Source of the DNA: Adineta steineri
Taxonomy: Eukaryota; Rotifera; Eurotatoria; Adinetida; Adinetidae
DNA: 64,000 bases
NCBI GenBank assembly: GCA_905250115.1
Contig: CAJNOI010000223.1
Span: 1 to 64,000, forward strand
Reading direction: 5' to 3'
Part shown: piece after piece, positions 22,098-32,772 of the stretch
Position numbering within the stretch: the first letter of the stretch is position 1
Layout of the letters: each line of letters opens with the position of its first letter
Made by a program: the position numbers and the translations under genes
The notes under the pieces: generated by a model
The model's database searches: none
Seen by the model: the letters and a program-made list of their open reading frames with translations, nothing else
Told to the model about the DNA's origin: nothing

Positions 22098-23561
22098 TGT
22101 TGAAACAATTTTGTTTTCCTACTAGTGACTATATGATGGTTGTTATAAACTCGGAATGAGAATAAAATTCGCATGCAATCATACTAGAAGCTTCTCTTCT
22201 AATTTTTTTTCTTTCTCCAATGCAATGACACTTGTAAATAATAGAAAAATAAAAAAAGTTCTGTTGTCACGGCTTCTGTATGACGGCAAAACGATGACGC
22301 ACATAAAATTATGAAGAAAAGAAATATCGGTTAAGTTTTCTCCTTGAAAACAGTTTACAACGAGCGTCAAAATTGTAGATGGCAACTAAATAAAAGCGTG
22401 GAGGTGCGCATTCGGCTCATTAATATTTCTTTTAGCTAATCTCATGAAATCATATATCATTGAATGAAAGAAAATCAATATATTAAAACAATTAAATCAT
22501 AATTTTTCAGAAAAATATAATCCCACCAGTCGATTGTTGTACCATATACAATAGGTAATATTTTTTAATTTCAAGATTTTTGTGTTCATTCTTCATACAA
22601 CATATTATGCAAATTCATCATATATATCTTTAGAAAGCAACAACTGGATATGGTATTTTAATACTTTAAAAGAATATCTCTTAAACTTGACGTTCAATCC
22701 GAACTAGCAAGCTTGTTTACTCAAATGAAATTCTATGCAGTATATTTCGTATTATTAAAAAGGCTTCAGTTCCGAAAATAGTGTACTAGAAATAATCTCA
22801 AAAGCAATTAATAAATTCATATTTTATGAATAATATTATAAATTTTTTGAAATAAAACAGTGCTTGTATAACTATTAAAGACGCTTTTGGTTTTTGTGTG
22901 TAAACAATTGTATGTTGTCAACGACTCAGTTTCAAGTATACTACACAAGAATTTAATTAAATTGGTCTTTTCGATCTATAAACTCATTTTTATTAGTCCT
23001 TTTTACTTTGATTCGATTAAATTCAGCTCTAGGTCTTTATTGTATTATTATGTTGATGTATGACACCGTCGCTAGCGCATCTTATTCTACTATCTATTTT
23101 AAGACAGAAGAAATGATATTACCATTAGTTAAAAGCAGAAAATTTTAATATTCATTTTCTTTCAATCCTTCGACTCCCGGCGACGTAAAAAGACATCCGA
23201 GTGTATTTATTAGATGAACATCTCAGTAGTGTATTTTTTAACAGTCTAAAAGAGTTTCATATCGTTTTCTTAGTAGTGTGTCGTGTAAGACTCATACCGT
23301 ATCGCTTAATAAGGACAAAAAACTTTTGTCAACGGTAAATACATATACCAATACAGTCTTTATCCAATAAAGACATTTCTACACATATATGTGTCGCCGG
23401 AAGCTAAAGGATTATATAAAATGAACATGAATCGGTAAAGTAAAAAAAAGTGTGCAGATGAAAGTTTTATCAAAGTCAGATTCTTGTAATAATAAATTAT
23501 ATTACAGCTTTTATATGTAATTATTTTATTTTCTTCGAAACTGTTATATTTGCGGAAAAAA
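22098..23561. other. Intergenic between divergent genes
   Basis: About 1.5 kb of AT-rich sequence between the ART-TPR gene and the next GPCR. No gene, repeat array or RNA was recognised. Confidence 0.5.
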
Positions 23562-24533
23562 ATGGCGAACAACACATCATCGTCGTCAATGATCAGCTTT
23601 GAAACACCTCTAACGCGTACTATCAAACTGGTATTGTTCTCAGTTTTATTGGGACCATCACTTCTGTGTTCACTTCATGTAATCACGTGTTTTTTTTATG
23701 AACATAAGCTACGTCGCCGTGCCAATCATGTAATGATCGCTATTATTTTAATTGATTTAGGTGAACTAATGTGTGATCTTGTTCCCATTTCGCTCAACTA
23801 TTTTTATACAGGACATGTTTATAATTTATCGATTTGTCTCTATTGGGTTACAGGAAATTATACGTTGCAAGGTATTTCAAGTTGGTTAATGGCATGGGCA
23901 TCTATCGATCGGTATCTTCTAATATTTTTTTATCGTTTGCGAAGTACGTTTCTTAGACATGATATTCAGATCATAGGTGTGTGTGTTTTTGTTATTGTTT
24001 GGTATATCACTCTTACTTTCACTCATCCATGCAGTGAAGATTGGTTTGATGGTACTCAATTTCTATGTGGTGGACCATGCTTTAATAATGATACTGTTAT
24101 AGTTACTATCGATTGGATTCTTATTGTACTCTTGCCAACATTATTGATCGTTATATTCAATTTACTTCTTCTCGGAAGAGTCATCTTCCAAAAATGTCGA
24201 CGACGACTTGGTGTTGACAGAAGATCATTTGTGTGGCGTAAAAATCGAAAGTTGATTATTCAACTTCTTGCAATCGTTTTCATCTATTTGATTACACAAC
24301 TTCCTTTATCTATTTTCTCACTTATACGTCTCTTTGGTCCTACTGATTTTCTCATTGCTATTTCACTTATTTGGCTTTTCTATACACCATATCTTATTTA
24401 TATTATCACACCTTTTGCTTATATAGCAACAACAAAAGAGTGCCAAAAGCGAGTCTGTCGTTGTCGAAATTATATTCACCCATTAGCATTGACAGGTGAC
24501 CATCGATTGAAACAACGTACTACAGCAGTTTAG
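23562..24533 (+). CDS. Rhodopsin-like GPCR, orphan
   Basis: Intronless, 323 aa, starting at MANNTSSSSM (an upstream in-frame TTG is not a start). The N-terminus has an N-glycosylation site (NNTS). Seven hydrophobic segments are visible, beginning near residues 25, 58, 95, 135, 180, 230 and 268. TM3 ends in ASIDRYLLIF, the DRY-type motif. Loop 2 holds paired cysteines (CGGPC), and loop 3 is very basic (KCRRRLGVDRRSFVWRKNRK). The TM3-TM4 region resembles the GPCR at 47059 (MAWxxxxRxLLIF), so both belong to one expanded family, perhaps peptide or chemosensory receptors. The ligand is unknown. A short Cys/Arg-rich tail follows TM7. Confidence 0.88.
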   Translation: MANNTSSSSMISFETPLTRTIKLVLFSVLLGPSLLCSLHVITCFFYEHKLRRRANHVMIAIILIDLGELMCDLVPISLNYFYTGHVYNLSICLYWVTGNYTLQGISSWLMAWASIDRYLLIFFYRLRSTFLRHDIQIIGVCVFVIVWYITLTFTHPCSEDWFDGTQFLCGGPCFNNDTVIVTIDWILIVLLPTLLIVIFNLLLLGRVIFQKCRRRLGVDRRSFVWRKNRKLIIQLLAIVFIYLITQLPLSIFSLIRLFGPTDFLIAISLIWLFYTPYLIYIITPFAYIATTKECQKRVCRCRNYIHPLALTGDHRLKQRTTAV

Positions 24534-24634
24534 TTAAACAAGGGTTTAATCATACCCACACCTTTAAGTTTTGCGTTAAACTGCTGAATATTCATCATAG
24601 TTACACTTGTCTTTTATCAAAAAAAAAAATGTAT
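24534..24634. other. Short spacer between convergent genes
   Basis: 101 bp containing a degenerate telomere-like C arm ('catacccacacc') and poly(A)-signal-like sequence. It serves both 3' ends. Confidence 0.4.
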
Positions 24635-27600
24635 TTATGATTGAAATTGTCTTCTCAATCGTTCAAAGAATTGCTTGAATAGTTTTGTGTATGTCTCTGA
24701 TGGTAATATAAAAATAGCAAAAATGACGATCGATGGAATAAATGGTAGAAAATAACCGATCAAGTATAACCAAGAATCGCCAGTCGATTTCATACATTTG
24801 AAAGTAAATGACATAACAAGACGAGGAAACGTACAAATAACTAAAATACAAGAACTTATTAATAATTGTTTATGTCGATTCAATTCCTGAAAAAAATGTT
24901 GTCTATAAGTGTGATTTTTCTGTGCAGTAAACCGTTGCTGAGCTATTAGAACGATCATAAGCCAAATAGATATCAGATTAGAGGCGAACGGAATAATTAG
25001 ATGGAAAATATTTATAATTCGATTATAGAGTTTGAAAGTTGGCGAATATTCAACAATACACCAAATACGTTGTTCTCCTTTATCTTCTATGACTTGACGA
25101 TGAATTGGATCGTGAACAGCAGTACCAATAATGAATATATAAATAAGACAAACAGTCCATTTGGCAGTATACCTACTTTTCAATTTGTTAAATGTAAGTC
25201 CCTTCCAGGTTATCAGAGCTCTTTCTATAGCCACACAAGCATAGAGCCAATCGACAATATTCGGTAAAAATTTCAGAGAGAAATCAACGGATATGCAGTT
25301 AATATAAATGACAGACTGATTAGTAATCAAGGCCATTTGCGATAAGACGAGTAGCATGAATTTTAATAGAAACACAACCATTGTAAGAATAGAAGTGATT
25401 GAAGCAGTAAAAAGATAAATATCACAACCAAATTGAAAATTTTTTGGTTGAAATACAATAATTGATAAACTTGAACTTATTATTCCTACTATAAACATAA
25501 TTATCGTAATAGCAAAGCTAATTTTTAGTAGTAGAGGTTGACGAAAAAATGTCAAATACGAATGAATATGATAACTAAGAATAGAATCTAGAGAAGAATC
25601 AAATCCCGTATTGCTTAATTGACAATAGGTTCCATAAGAACATTCATCACAAACACATATGGATGTTGTCGGACACGATGGATGATCTTGAAAACATTGA
25701 CCATTATTCTTACAATAATTCACACCTTGACAATTGTATGTCATATTATGTTCAAAATCAAAACAAATAGCATAATGATCAAGATTACATAAACACATAT
25801 ATTCTTCATCATAAAAACATTTTGATGTTGTATTTACCTGACATGGTAGATGATAATATTTAATACGTTGAAGTCGATGATAATCTAGAATAGTTTGATT
25901 GAATAATACTTGAATGGGTAGACAGCGATGAGAGAGAAGGACTTGCGTTGTAATAATCCTTGATGGTAAATATTTCTCTTGAAGTACAGTAAGATAATAA
26001 TTTTTTGCGAATTCAATGAAAAGAATATGAAATGGCATCGAACGATATAATGTCACAGAATTTTCATTGTAACGAGGTTTTATAAAGACTGTTGTACGAA
26101 TATGAAAATCATCTTCTATTGTGCTAATGAAATGCCCAAAAAATGTTCCTGTAATCAATGTATCATCAAACGATATGTCAATTTTAGTATCAGGAATTTC
26201 ACATCTCTTTCCAGAATATCTAGTCATGCAGAAACAAGTAAAGTTTTTCTTGGATATTCGATCATCACCAGGTATACACGTTCCACCATGTTTGCATGTA
26301 TCTAATTGACAAACAGAAGAAGTAAGATAGCATCGTGAACCGAATTGATATAATGAACAAAGACAAATAGATTGATTACCGATTGTACCAATACATTTAG
26401 AGTTCTGAGCGCAACTACAATGATAGTTTCTTTCACAGAAATTACCCCACCAACCTTCGAAACATCGACAAAATTCCTCATCTGTATTTTCGTATTTCAT
26501 ACATTCACCATAGTGACCACAATTTAATGCACAATTCGTAGGACTTTTTATTCTTTGTTCTTTAATTATAAGACGAGCAATAAAGTGATTCACTGGTAGA
26601 AATTGAAATGGGATGGATAAATGCCAGCTTGTATAATAAGCTAGCTTGTATTTGTTATAAGCATGAATAACAACACTATAATTTTTACTTGAATTCTTTG
26701 GTCGAGTTGCGTACGTTAGATATATATGAAATTTGACGCCACAATCTTGTGCAGGTATATAAAGACTATAATCATAAGACTGAATTACGTAGTCATCGTC
26801 TATTAACATAATTATCAAATAAAAAGGAGTACGCCAGCTGGGTTCACTCTGTGTATTGAACTGTAATTTCAGACTGACACGTTGATTTTGATATTGGCAA
26901 CGATCACCATAATACGGAGGTGGACATAAGCAGCGACGTTGTTCAAGTTCTCCAGTGAAGATAACTATCCCTCGATTACAAAACCATGCTCGATGAGTAT
27001 AATGAAGCAAACTATTCGAAGAAAGTAGTGTGTGTTCTTCATGTGAAATATTTCCGTTTGATTGTGAGTCATCTTGTGTAGAAGATGGAAAGTTCTCAGT
27101 GCGAGTCAATCTTAAATAAAGTTTGCTGTTAGAAAAATTGTAGTATACCATGAAATCGTGGTCGTCAAGACTACAAAATATTTTCTCAGCTACATTGTGT
27201 GTTAAGTCCCAATTTTCATTGCATATGCTATGAGATATTAGAGGCTTTTTGTGAGCTTCTGCACAGACAATCGGCTCCTCTTCATGGCACCGCTCATCAT
27301 CAGTTAAATCATCAATCAAAGTAGGATGGCATAATGTTATAGCTTCAATACAACGAAATGTTTTGTTGTAACATCGATAGCGTCTGCCCAAGTCGTCAGG
27401 AAACATATTTCGGCAATAGTGTCGTTCATCTGAACCACCTAGACAGTGTATTATCCCATCACCAGCAAGTTCTAGTGGCAAACATCCAATAGACATATTG
27501 AATGGTGAGACACAAGGATGATAAAACGGTTTACACAAAGATAATGAACAATTAGCTTCATCCATACCATTGGGACAATTCCAAAAACCGTCACAGCGTG

Positions 27601-29356
27601 TGTATGGGTTATCACATGGAAAGTGTGATCCACAGTCCGTTTCATCTGTTTGTTGACGATCGCCTATAGTTAAAGGATCCATATCTATACGTCCATCGCA
27701 TAGCATCGGAAATGGTGGTAACAAATCATACCCTATATCGTGCGCAAGGTTTCTTTCATCTTCACCATCTGGACAATTAGATTCGTCATTGTGTAATAGT
27801 AAAGGTGAGATACAAGTACTCTGATCAGAAGAACATCGAAATCGATATGTGTCATTCAGTGAGCATGTGCCATTAAACTCTTCATCACTATTATCAAAAC
27901 AATTTTTAACACCGTCTAATAAACGATGTTTTGATATACATTTAGGTGAGTGAGGGCATTGAAAAAGGCCTGTGCAATTGGATACAATCGTTGTCGCACA
28001 TCGTCGAAATATCAAATAGATATCTTCAATTAGTATGCCCCATTGCAACACACGGTCATGGCGCAGATCTGACTTGAATTCGGAATAGTAACGGCAGGTG
28101 TAACCGTTGTAATGCACTGTTGCATTTAATATTGAACCGCATAACTGTTCGTCGTAGCATATAAGAAATGGGTTTAGTACAGAACCCATATCATAATATG
28201 AAGTTTCATTTATTGCATATATAAAATACACGTGTTCGAAAGCGACAGGATTCAGAGGAAAAACGAATGGAGAGGATGGACAACTTGCATTTTTCAAAAT
28301 TCTTTGGCAATTACGATTATGATCTATGAAAAGGTAGGATTGTGTGAGACAAGTCATCATAAGGACACACGTATGAGGCAAATGAGAATTTCTGTCATCG
28401 GCAAGTAGATTTCGGTTTTCCAGGTTAAATCGACCATTCTTGCAGTCGTTATACAAAGCTTCTAGGATTCCTACGCAATCACCGTCACCACAAGTAAATT
28501 CATCTTCATTCGAACAGACATGTTCTTCGCAACGAAAAGCTGGATCACCGTCGCACCATTCATCTTCAAAACTAAGCTTTAAATCTGTCCAATCAGAGCA
28601 ATCAGGATTTAGTGCATCGTCGTCATCGTAAAAGTCATCTAGTATACACTCACCATTATGACATCGATAATAACCTTCCGCACATTCACTTGCCTCTCGC
28701 TCCAAACATTGTTGTGGTTCATCAGCTCCGTCAGCACAATCTCTTTTTCCGTCACAGATTTCACGCCAATCAAGACATAATGAACTCGAACTACGAATAC
28801 ACTGTATATATATGTAACAGGTACCGTTAGTTAAAATATTTTCTTTAGAATCATAACGTTTTCCAATAAAAATGTGTCGCACTAGCTCAGCGAAAGTCAA
28901 ATCGTTGTCATACAATGTATATTCACACCGAGAGCCAAACCATCCCTTCGTACAGTTGTAGAAAACTAGTGAAGATGATAACTCGTCTAGATCATTTAAG
29001 AATATCTGATAACGTTCGGCTATATCGATTGAAGCCGACCATTCAATTAAATTTTCAGCAGATACTAGTTTCGTTTTTAACTGTGCAAATGTAAAGAAAT
29101 TATGATAATTCGCCACATTAATATGTGACAATATGTCGAAATAATTATCTTTTAGAATTTCTAAACAATAAGGAATTATCTGATGAGTGGGAATAGATAT
29201 TACATTATAATCGATAATATCATTGAGCACGTAATAATACAAGCATTGCTGTTGCGGGTTGATTTCGTACAGATTAAATTGTGCAATCGTCGTGTGATCG
29301 AACATTCTCGAAATAAATAATGTAATGCTCCAAAAAAGTTCTGTTAAACGTCTCAT
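24635..29356 (-). CDS. Giant intronless LDLa/EGF/7TM receptor, 1573 aa
   Basis: One uninterrupted frame. A hydrophobic leader is followed by a novel N-terminal module ending FYNCTKGWFGSRCEY. Then come several LDL-receptor class A repeats, such as CLDWREICDGKRDCADGADE (near 195-215) and YRCHNGECI, with more around residues 480-640. EGF-like domains lie at about 942-1052 (CALNCGHYGECM, FCRCFEGWWGNFCER, CKHGGTC) and about 1214-1240. The C-terminus (from about 1270) is a seven-helix GPCR domain, with CVAIERALITWKG at the end of TM3 and a basic tail. A large Ca-binding, Cys-rich ectodomain on a rhodopsin-like 7TM suggests a ligand or adhesion receptor. It does not match a standard animal receptor class that I recognise. 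A paralogue of the same order lies at 55462-59973. The lack of introns in 4.7 kb contrasts with its neighbours. Confidence 0.9.
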   Translation of the reverse strand: MRRLTELFWSITLFISRMFDHTTIAQFNLYEINPQQQCLYYYVLNDIIDYNVISIPTHQIIPYCLEILKDNYFDILSHINVANYHNFFTFAQLKTKLVSAENLIEWSASIDIAERYQIFLNDLDELSSSLVFYNCTKGWFGSRCEYTLYDNDLTFAELVRHIFIGKRYDSKENILTNGTCYIYIQCIRSSSSLCLDWREICDGKRDCADGADEPQQCLEREASECAEGYYRCHNGECILDDFYDDDDALNPDCSDWTDLKLSFEDEWCDGDPAFRCEEHVCSNEDEFTCGDGDCVGILEALYNDCKNGRFNLENRNLLADDRNSHLPHTCVLMMTCLTQSYLFIDHNRNCQRILKNASCPSSPFVFPLNPVAFEHVYFIYAINETSYYDMGSVLNPFLICYDEQLCGSILNATVHYNGYTCRYYSEFKSDLRHDRVLQWGILIEDIYLIFRRCATTIVSNCTGLFQCPHSPKCISKHRLLDGVKNCFDNSDEEFNGTCSLNDTYRFRCSSDQSTCISPLLLHNDESNCPDGEDERNLAHDIGYDLLPPFPMLCDGRIDMDPLTIGDRQQTDETDCGSHFPCDNPYTRCDGFWNCPNGMDEANCSLSLCKPFYHPCVSPFNMSIGCLPLELAGDGIIHCLGGSDERHYCRNMFPDDLGRRYRCYNKTFRCIEAITLCHPTLIDDLTDDERCHEEEPIVCAEAHKKPLISHSICNENWDLTHNVAEKIFCSLDDHDFMVYYNFSNSKLYLRLTRTENFPSSTQDDSQSNGNISHEEHTLLSSNSLLHYTHRAWFCNRGIVIFTGELEQRRCLCPPPYYGDRCQYQNQRVSLKLQFNTQSEPSWRTPFYLIIMLIDDDYVIQSYDYSLYIPAQDCGVKFHIYLTYATRPKNSSKNYSVVIHAYNKYKLAYYTSWHLSIPFQFLPVNHFIARLIIKEQRIKSPTNCALNCGHYGECMKYENTDEEFCRCFEGWWGNFCERNYHCSCAQNSKCIGTIGNQSICLCSLYQFGSRCYLTSSVCQLDTCKHGGTCIPGDDRISKKNFTCFCMTRYSGKRCEIPDTKIDISFDDTLITGTFFGHFISTIEDDFHIRTTVFIKPRYNENSVTLYRSMPFHILFIEFAKNYYLTVLQEKYLPSRIITTQVLLSHRCLPIQVLFNQTILDYHRLQRIKYYHLPCQVNTTSKCFYDEEYMCLCNLDHYAICFDFEHNMTYNCQGVNYCKNNGQCFQDHPSCPTTSICVCDECSYGTYCQLSNTGFDSSLDSILSYHIHSYLTFFRQPLLLKISFAITIIMFIVGIISSSLSIIVFQPKNFQFGCDIYLFTASITSILTMVVFLLKFMLLVLSQMALITNQSVIYINCISVDFSLKFLPNIVDWLYACVAIERALITWKGLTFNKLKSRYTAKWTVCLIYIFIIGTAVHDPIHRQVIEDKGEQRIWCIVEYSPTFKLYNRIINIFHLIIPFASNLISIWLMIVLIAQQRFTAQKNHTYRQHFFQELNRHKQLLISSCILVICTFPRLVMSFTFKCMKSTGDSWLYLIGYFLPFIPSIVIFAIFILPSETYTKLFKQFFERLRRQFQS

Positions 29357-30353
29357 TATACAGATGTTAAATTTGTTGAATTATTCATTTGAATAAAACT
29401 TATTGCCATGCTTTTTTTTAGACACTACTTGGCAGAAGTGTACATCATGCACAATAAACGTGTGAAGTTATGTTTGATCATTTTTTTTTCTTTTTCATGA
29501 CTTTGTTACACTAAAAACCTACCGGGACGTTTTATTAACTCATGTACTATTTATTTAATATTTAATATTGATTTTCATTAGAAAAAAACAATATGATTAT
29601 ATGATATTATAAGCACAAGTACTGTGCCGATAATAAAATGGTACTATCAAAGTTATCATCTAAAGCTTATTGCATTTAATTGATACTATAACTAACAAAG
29701 TGCTATACTGATAAAATATATTAAATATAAAAATACATTGATTAGATCCTATGTAAAAAAAATTAGGGAAATAATTAGATGATAGCCGATTGAAAAATGA
29801 TTAAAAATAAGTGTGGGTGTGCGTGATTATTTACTCGTCACCCTCACTCCGAAACAGTATTGAGCTTGTATGTTGTCTCGAACAGTATATGAATGATAGC
29901 CATTGATCAGATTTTGGCATCATCGACGATTATTTTACATTATACTCATTCTGTAAATTTCAAAGCATTTCATGCCATTCTACCATTTTTTTGCGTGTTT
30001 AGTGAACGTGCAAATTATTCAACATGAATATAGTTTTTACATGACAAACACCTTCATCCGGTCTGATAAATACTGAGCAAGTTAGGCATAAAAAAACAAT
30101 ATTGATTATTTATGATAACAATTCTTTTCTATTCAATGGCGCAATGCCAAACAACCGATTGGCTTTAAAATGCTTTCGAACGCACAAACTCAAAGTTATA
30201 TTCAATTTTACAAATTTTTAATTAAATTCAAGTCAACACACTGATTACGAGAATAATTGAGATTTTATGTGAAAGAAACAAATGTATATATAAATACTTG
30301 TTGAATAATTGTAAAGAAGCGGAACACAAACAAAAGGAAAAAGACGGTAATAA

Positions 30354-30413
30354 GGGTGTGGGAGTGAGTAGGGTATTGTAATTTAACATCCATTCCCACA
30401 CCCACACACACAC
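30354..30413. repeat. Inverted repeat with telomere-like arms
   Basis: The left arm 'gggtgtgggagtgagtaggg' and right arm 'ccattcccacacccacacac' are complementary over about 13 positions around a 20-bp centre. Confidence 0.7.
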
Positions 30414-30569
30414 TACTATTATTGTACTTGTTTGATTCTTTTCCCTTGAAATAACTACTGTATGAAACAGAAATCAACATAATCATTTGATAAACAACGG
30501 AATAATAAGTCTATTTTGTTTCTGTTTTTATTGAGACAAGTATTCGTTTTCTCTCCAATAGTTTGTGAA

Positions 30570-30634
30570 TATGGATGTGAGGCGAGAGTAGTGAGTAATG
30601 ATGTATTATCAACATCCATATCATCACTCATGTC
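30570..30634. repeat. Imperfect inverted repeat
   Basis: 'atatggatgtgag' is matched by 'acatccatatcatcactcat' about 30 bp later. It is the same general design as the other hairpins, but less G-rich. Confidence 0.5.
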
Positions 30635-30729
30635 AACTCGCATTCATTTTTGTCGTTCTTTGTATAAATACGAAATTGCACAATCTTGACAAACATAGAT
30701 GAAATTTTGTCAATAAACACATAAAAACA

Positions 30730-30738
30730 TATATAAAA
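30730..30738 (+). promoter_or_regulatory. TATA-like box of the F-box/LRR gene
   Basis: TATATAAAA is 50 bp upstream of the ATG at 30788. Confidence 0.45.
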
Positions 30739-30787
30739 AAGATAAAAGTTTCAGCGTAGCACACATACTTTGAAAGTTTTATTTTTA

Positions 30788-32396
30788 ATGAGTGATAAAG
30801 CTGTCGCATCTCTAATTACATTACCTGCCGATATAATCTGTCGAATTCTTGATAATCTTACTCGACTACAAATTTTATTATCGGTTCGTGATGTATGTAC
30901 ACAGTTGAATACTATTACAGACACTTATTATCCATATCAGGTAAACCTTCATTTTTAATTCGAAATACGATTCCTATCAGTTTTAATATACAAATCATTG
31001 TAATTTTTCCCTTCGAATATATTTCGTAGACATTCACTGAACTCAACCATTGTTATAATCCAGTTGTTGATCGTAAACTGAAGCGTCTAGCAAATGCATT
31101 GCAAACGAACAAAGTATGGCGATTGATTGATAATTTAATTCATCTTTATCATTTGCTATAGACACTCAAAGTTCTATATCTTACGGGAAATGACATGCGT
31201 GCGGAAGATGCTCAGCATTTTGGCAATGCATTGCAATATAATACAGTCAGTCACATTTTCTGCTTATCAACTTTATTTTTAGAATCATTTTCTCATGATA
31301 GACACTTACCACTCTTGATATGCAAAAGAATAGAATCGATGCTCAAGGCGCACAGTATCTATCCAATGCATTACAAATTAACAAAGTAACTGACATTTTC
31401 TACTTATTAGTCCTATTTCTACAATCATTTTCTTATAATAGACATTGACAACACTCTATCTTCATAGCAACAGTATCGGCGCTGAAGGGGCACAACATCT
31501 TGCCAATGGATTACAAAACAACACAGTAATTGATATGTTCTAGTTGTTCGTCACGTTTCTACAATCCTTTTTTTTATGATAGACACTCACAGCTCTATAT
31601 CTTTCAGCAAATGGAATCGACGTTGAAGGCGCGCAGTACCTTGCCATTGCATTGCAACGTAACACAGTAGGTAATGTTTTTTTATTCATCCATTCGATTG
31701 CTATCGCAACCCTCTAATAAAAGACACTCACAACTCTCGATATTTGCAGCAACAGAATTGGTACTAAAGGCATACAGTATTTAGCCAACGCATTACAAAC
31801 TAATTCAGTAAGTGATATTGTCTAATTAATAATCGTAATTGTACAGCCATTATCTCACAACAGGCACTCACAATGTTAAATCTTAGCTTGAATAAAATCG
31901 ATGATCAAGGTGCACAGTATCTAGCCAATGCATTGAAAAAGAACAGAGTGAGTGATATTTTGAACTCATCAGTTGTATTTGAAAAAAAAGATCTTTTCGA
32001 CTAAAGATACTCACAACTTTGCGTCTTTACACAAATAAAATCGCGGATGAAGGTGCTCAACATCTTGCGGATGCATTACAACATAATAAAGTAAATGACA
32101 TTGTCTATTTCTCACTCATTATTTTGCAATCGTCATTTTCTTTGCAGACACTCACAAGTCTAGATCTTGCGCAAAATGAAATTAGCGATGAAGGTGCTCA
32201 ACATCTAGCCAGTGCATTACAAAAGAATACAGTAAGTGGGATTTTTCTACTTGTTAACCCGATTTCGGCAATTATCTGTTTCTTTCAGATACTGTCAAGT
32301 TTAGACCTTCGTTGGAATTGTATTCGGTCTAAAAAACAAAAATATTTAAAGAAAACATTCAATACTACTTCTCAAAGAGTTCTAGTTGAAGAATAA
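30788..32396 (+). CDS. F-box plus ribonuclease-inhibitor-type LRR protein
   Basis: Eleven exons give 338 aa. Exon 1 (30788-30940) has an F-box-like start, LITLPADIICRILDNLT. Exons 2-10 are each exactly 84 nt: 31030-31113, 31162-31245, 31302-31385, 31442-31525, 31583-31666, 31724-31807, 31864-31947, 32007-32090, 32148-32231. Exon 11 is 32289-32396. All introns are phase 0, and most are 56-59 bp. Each 84-nt exon is one 28-residue LRR with the pattern TLTTLxLxxNxIxxEGAQHLAxALQxNT, the RNase-inhibitor/NLRC3 subtype. Exon 2 is diverged. F-box proteins usually link targets to SCF ubiquitin ligases, and the LRRs would bind the target. Only two exons are long enough to be seen as open frames, so simple callers miss the gene. 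Confidence 0.9.
31030..32288 (+). repeat. Tandem exon-intron units of about 140 bp
   Basis: Nine exon units of 84 bp alternate with homologous introns. The introns share 'gtaa.tgacattttct' at the 5' end and 'caat.attttct...ag' at the 3' end, so whole exon-plus-intron units were duplicated. Confidence 0.88.
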
Positions 32397-32772
32397 ATCA
32401 GAGTATGGGTAATGCGAATAATAGCTTTGATATTCATACCCATCATCTAAAACAAAATGGAATTTTCTTTTTATTATTGTTTTGTTTTACAATTTTAGTA
32501 CAAAATGATTTTAGATAATATATGTTAGTTTTAAGTTGTTTTGTGACGCTTTTCAATCGTTATCTGATCTATGTATAAAATTCATTGAAATGTTACATTT
32601 ACGTCGATAAGAAAGATGTATAAGTCTTGGGATAGTGATTGATAAGTTGATATCTAATAGAAATCTAATGGATTTTATTTTATTTGAAAACTAATCTAAC
32701 GTATATGCGCGTTATTCACATTCAAAGAATAAGTAACAATAAGCATATCAGATATTCAATTAGAGTCATTCA
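32397..32772. other. Spacer between convergent genes, with a hairpin
   Basis: Right after the stop, 32401-32448 contains 'gagtatgggtaatgcg' matched by 'gatattcatacccatc', a short inverted repeat that could form in both 3'UTRs. Otherwise nothing was seen. Confidence 0.5.

Larger units (their letters stand above)
29357..30787. other. Intergenic with several hairpin elements
   Basis: Non-coding. It holds a telomere-like hairpin at 29811-29852, a strong one at 30354-30413 and an inverted repeat at 30570-30634. A TATA-like TATATAAAA at 30730-30738 lies 50 bp before the next ATG. Confidence 0.6.

Noticed and set aside
31030-32288. Regularly spaced repeats as a CRISPR-like array
   Set aside because: The repeats are 84-bp coding exons with GT-AG introns in a eukaryotic LRR gene, so the spacing has a different cause.
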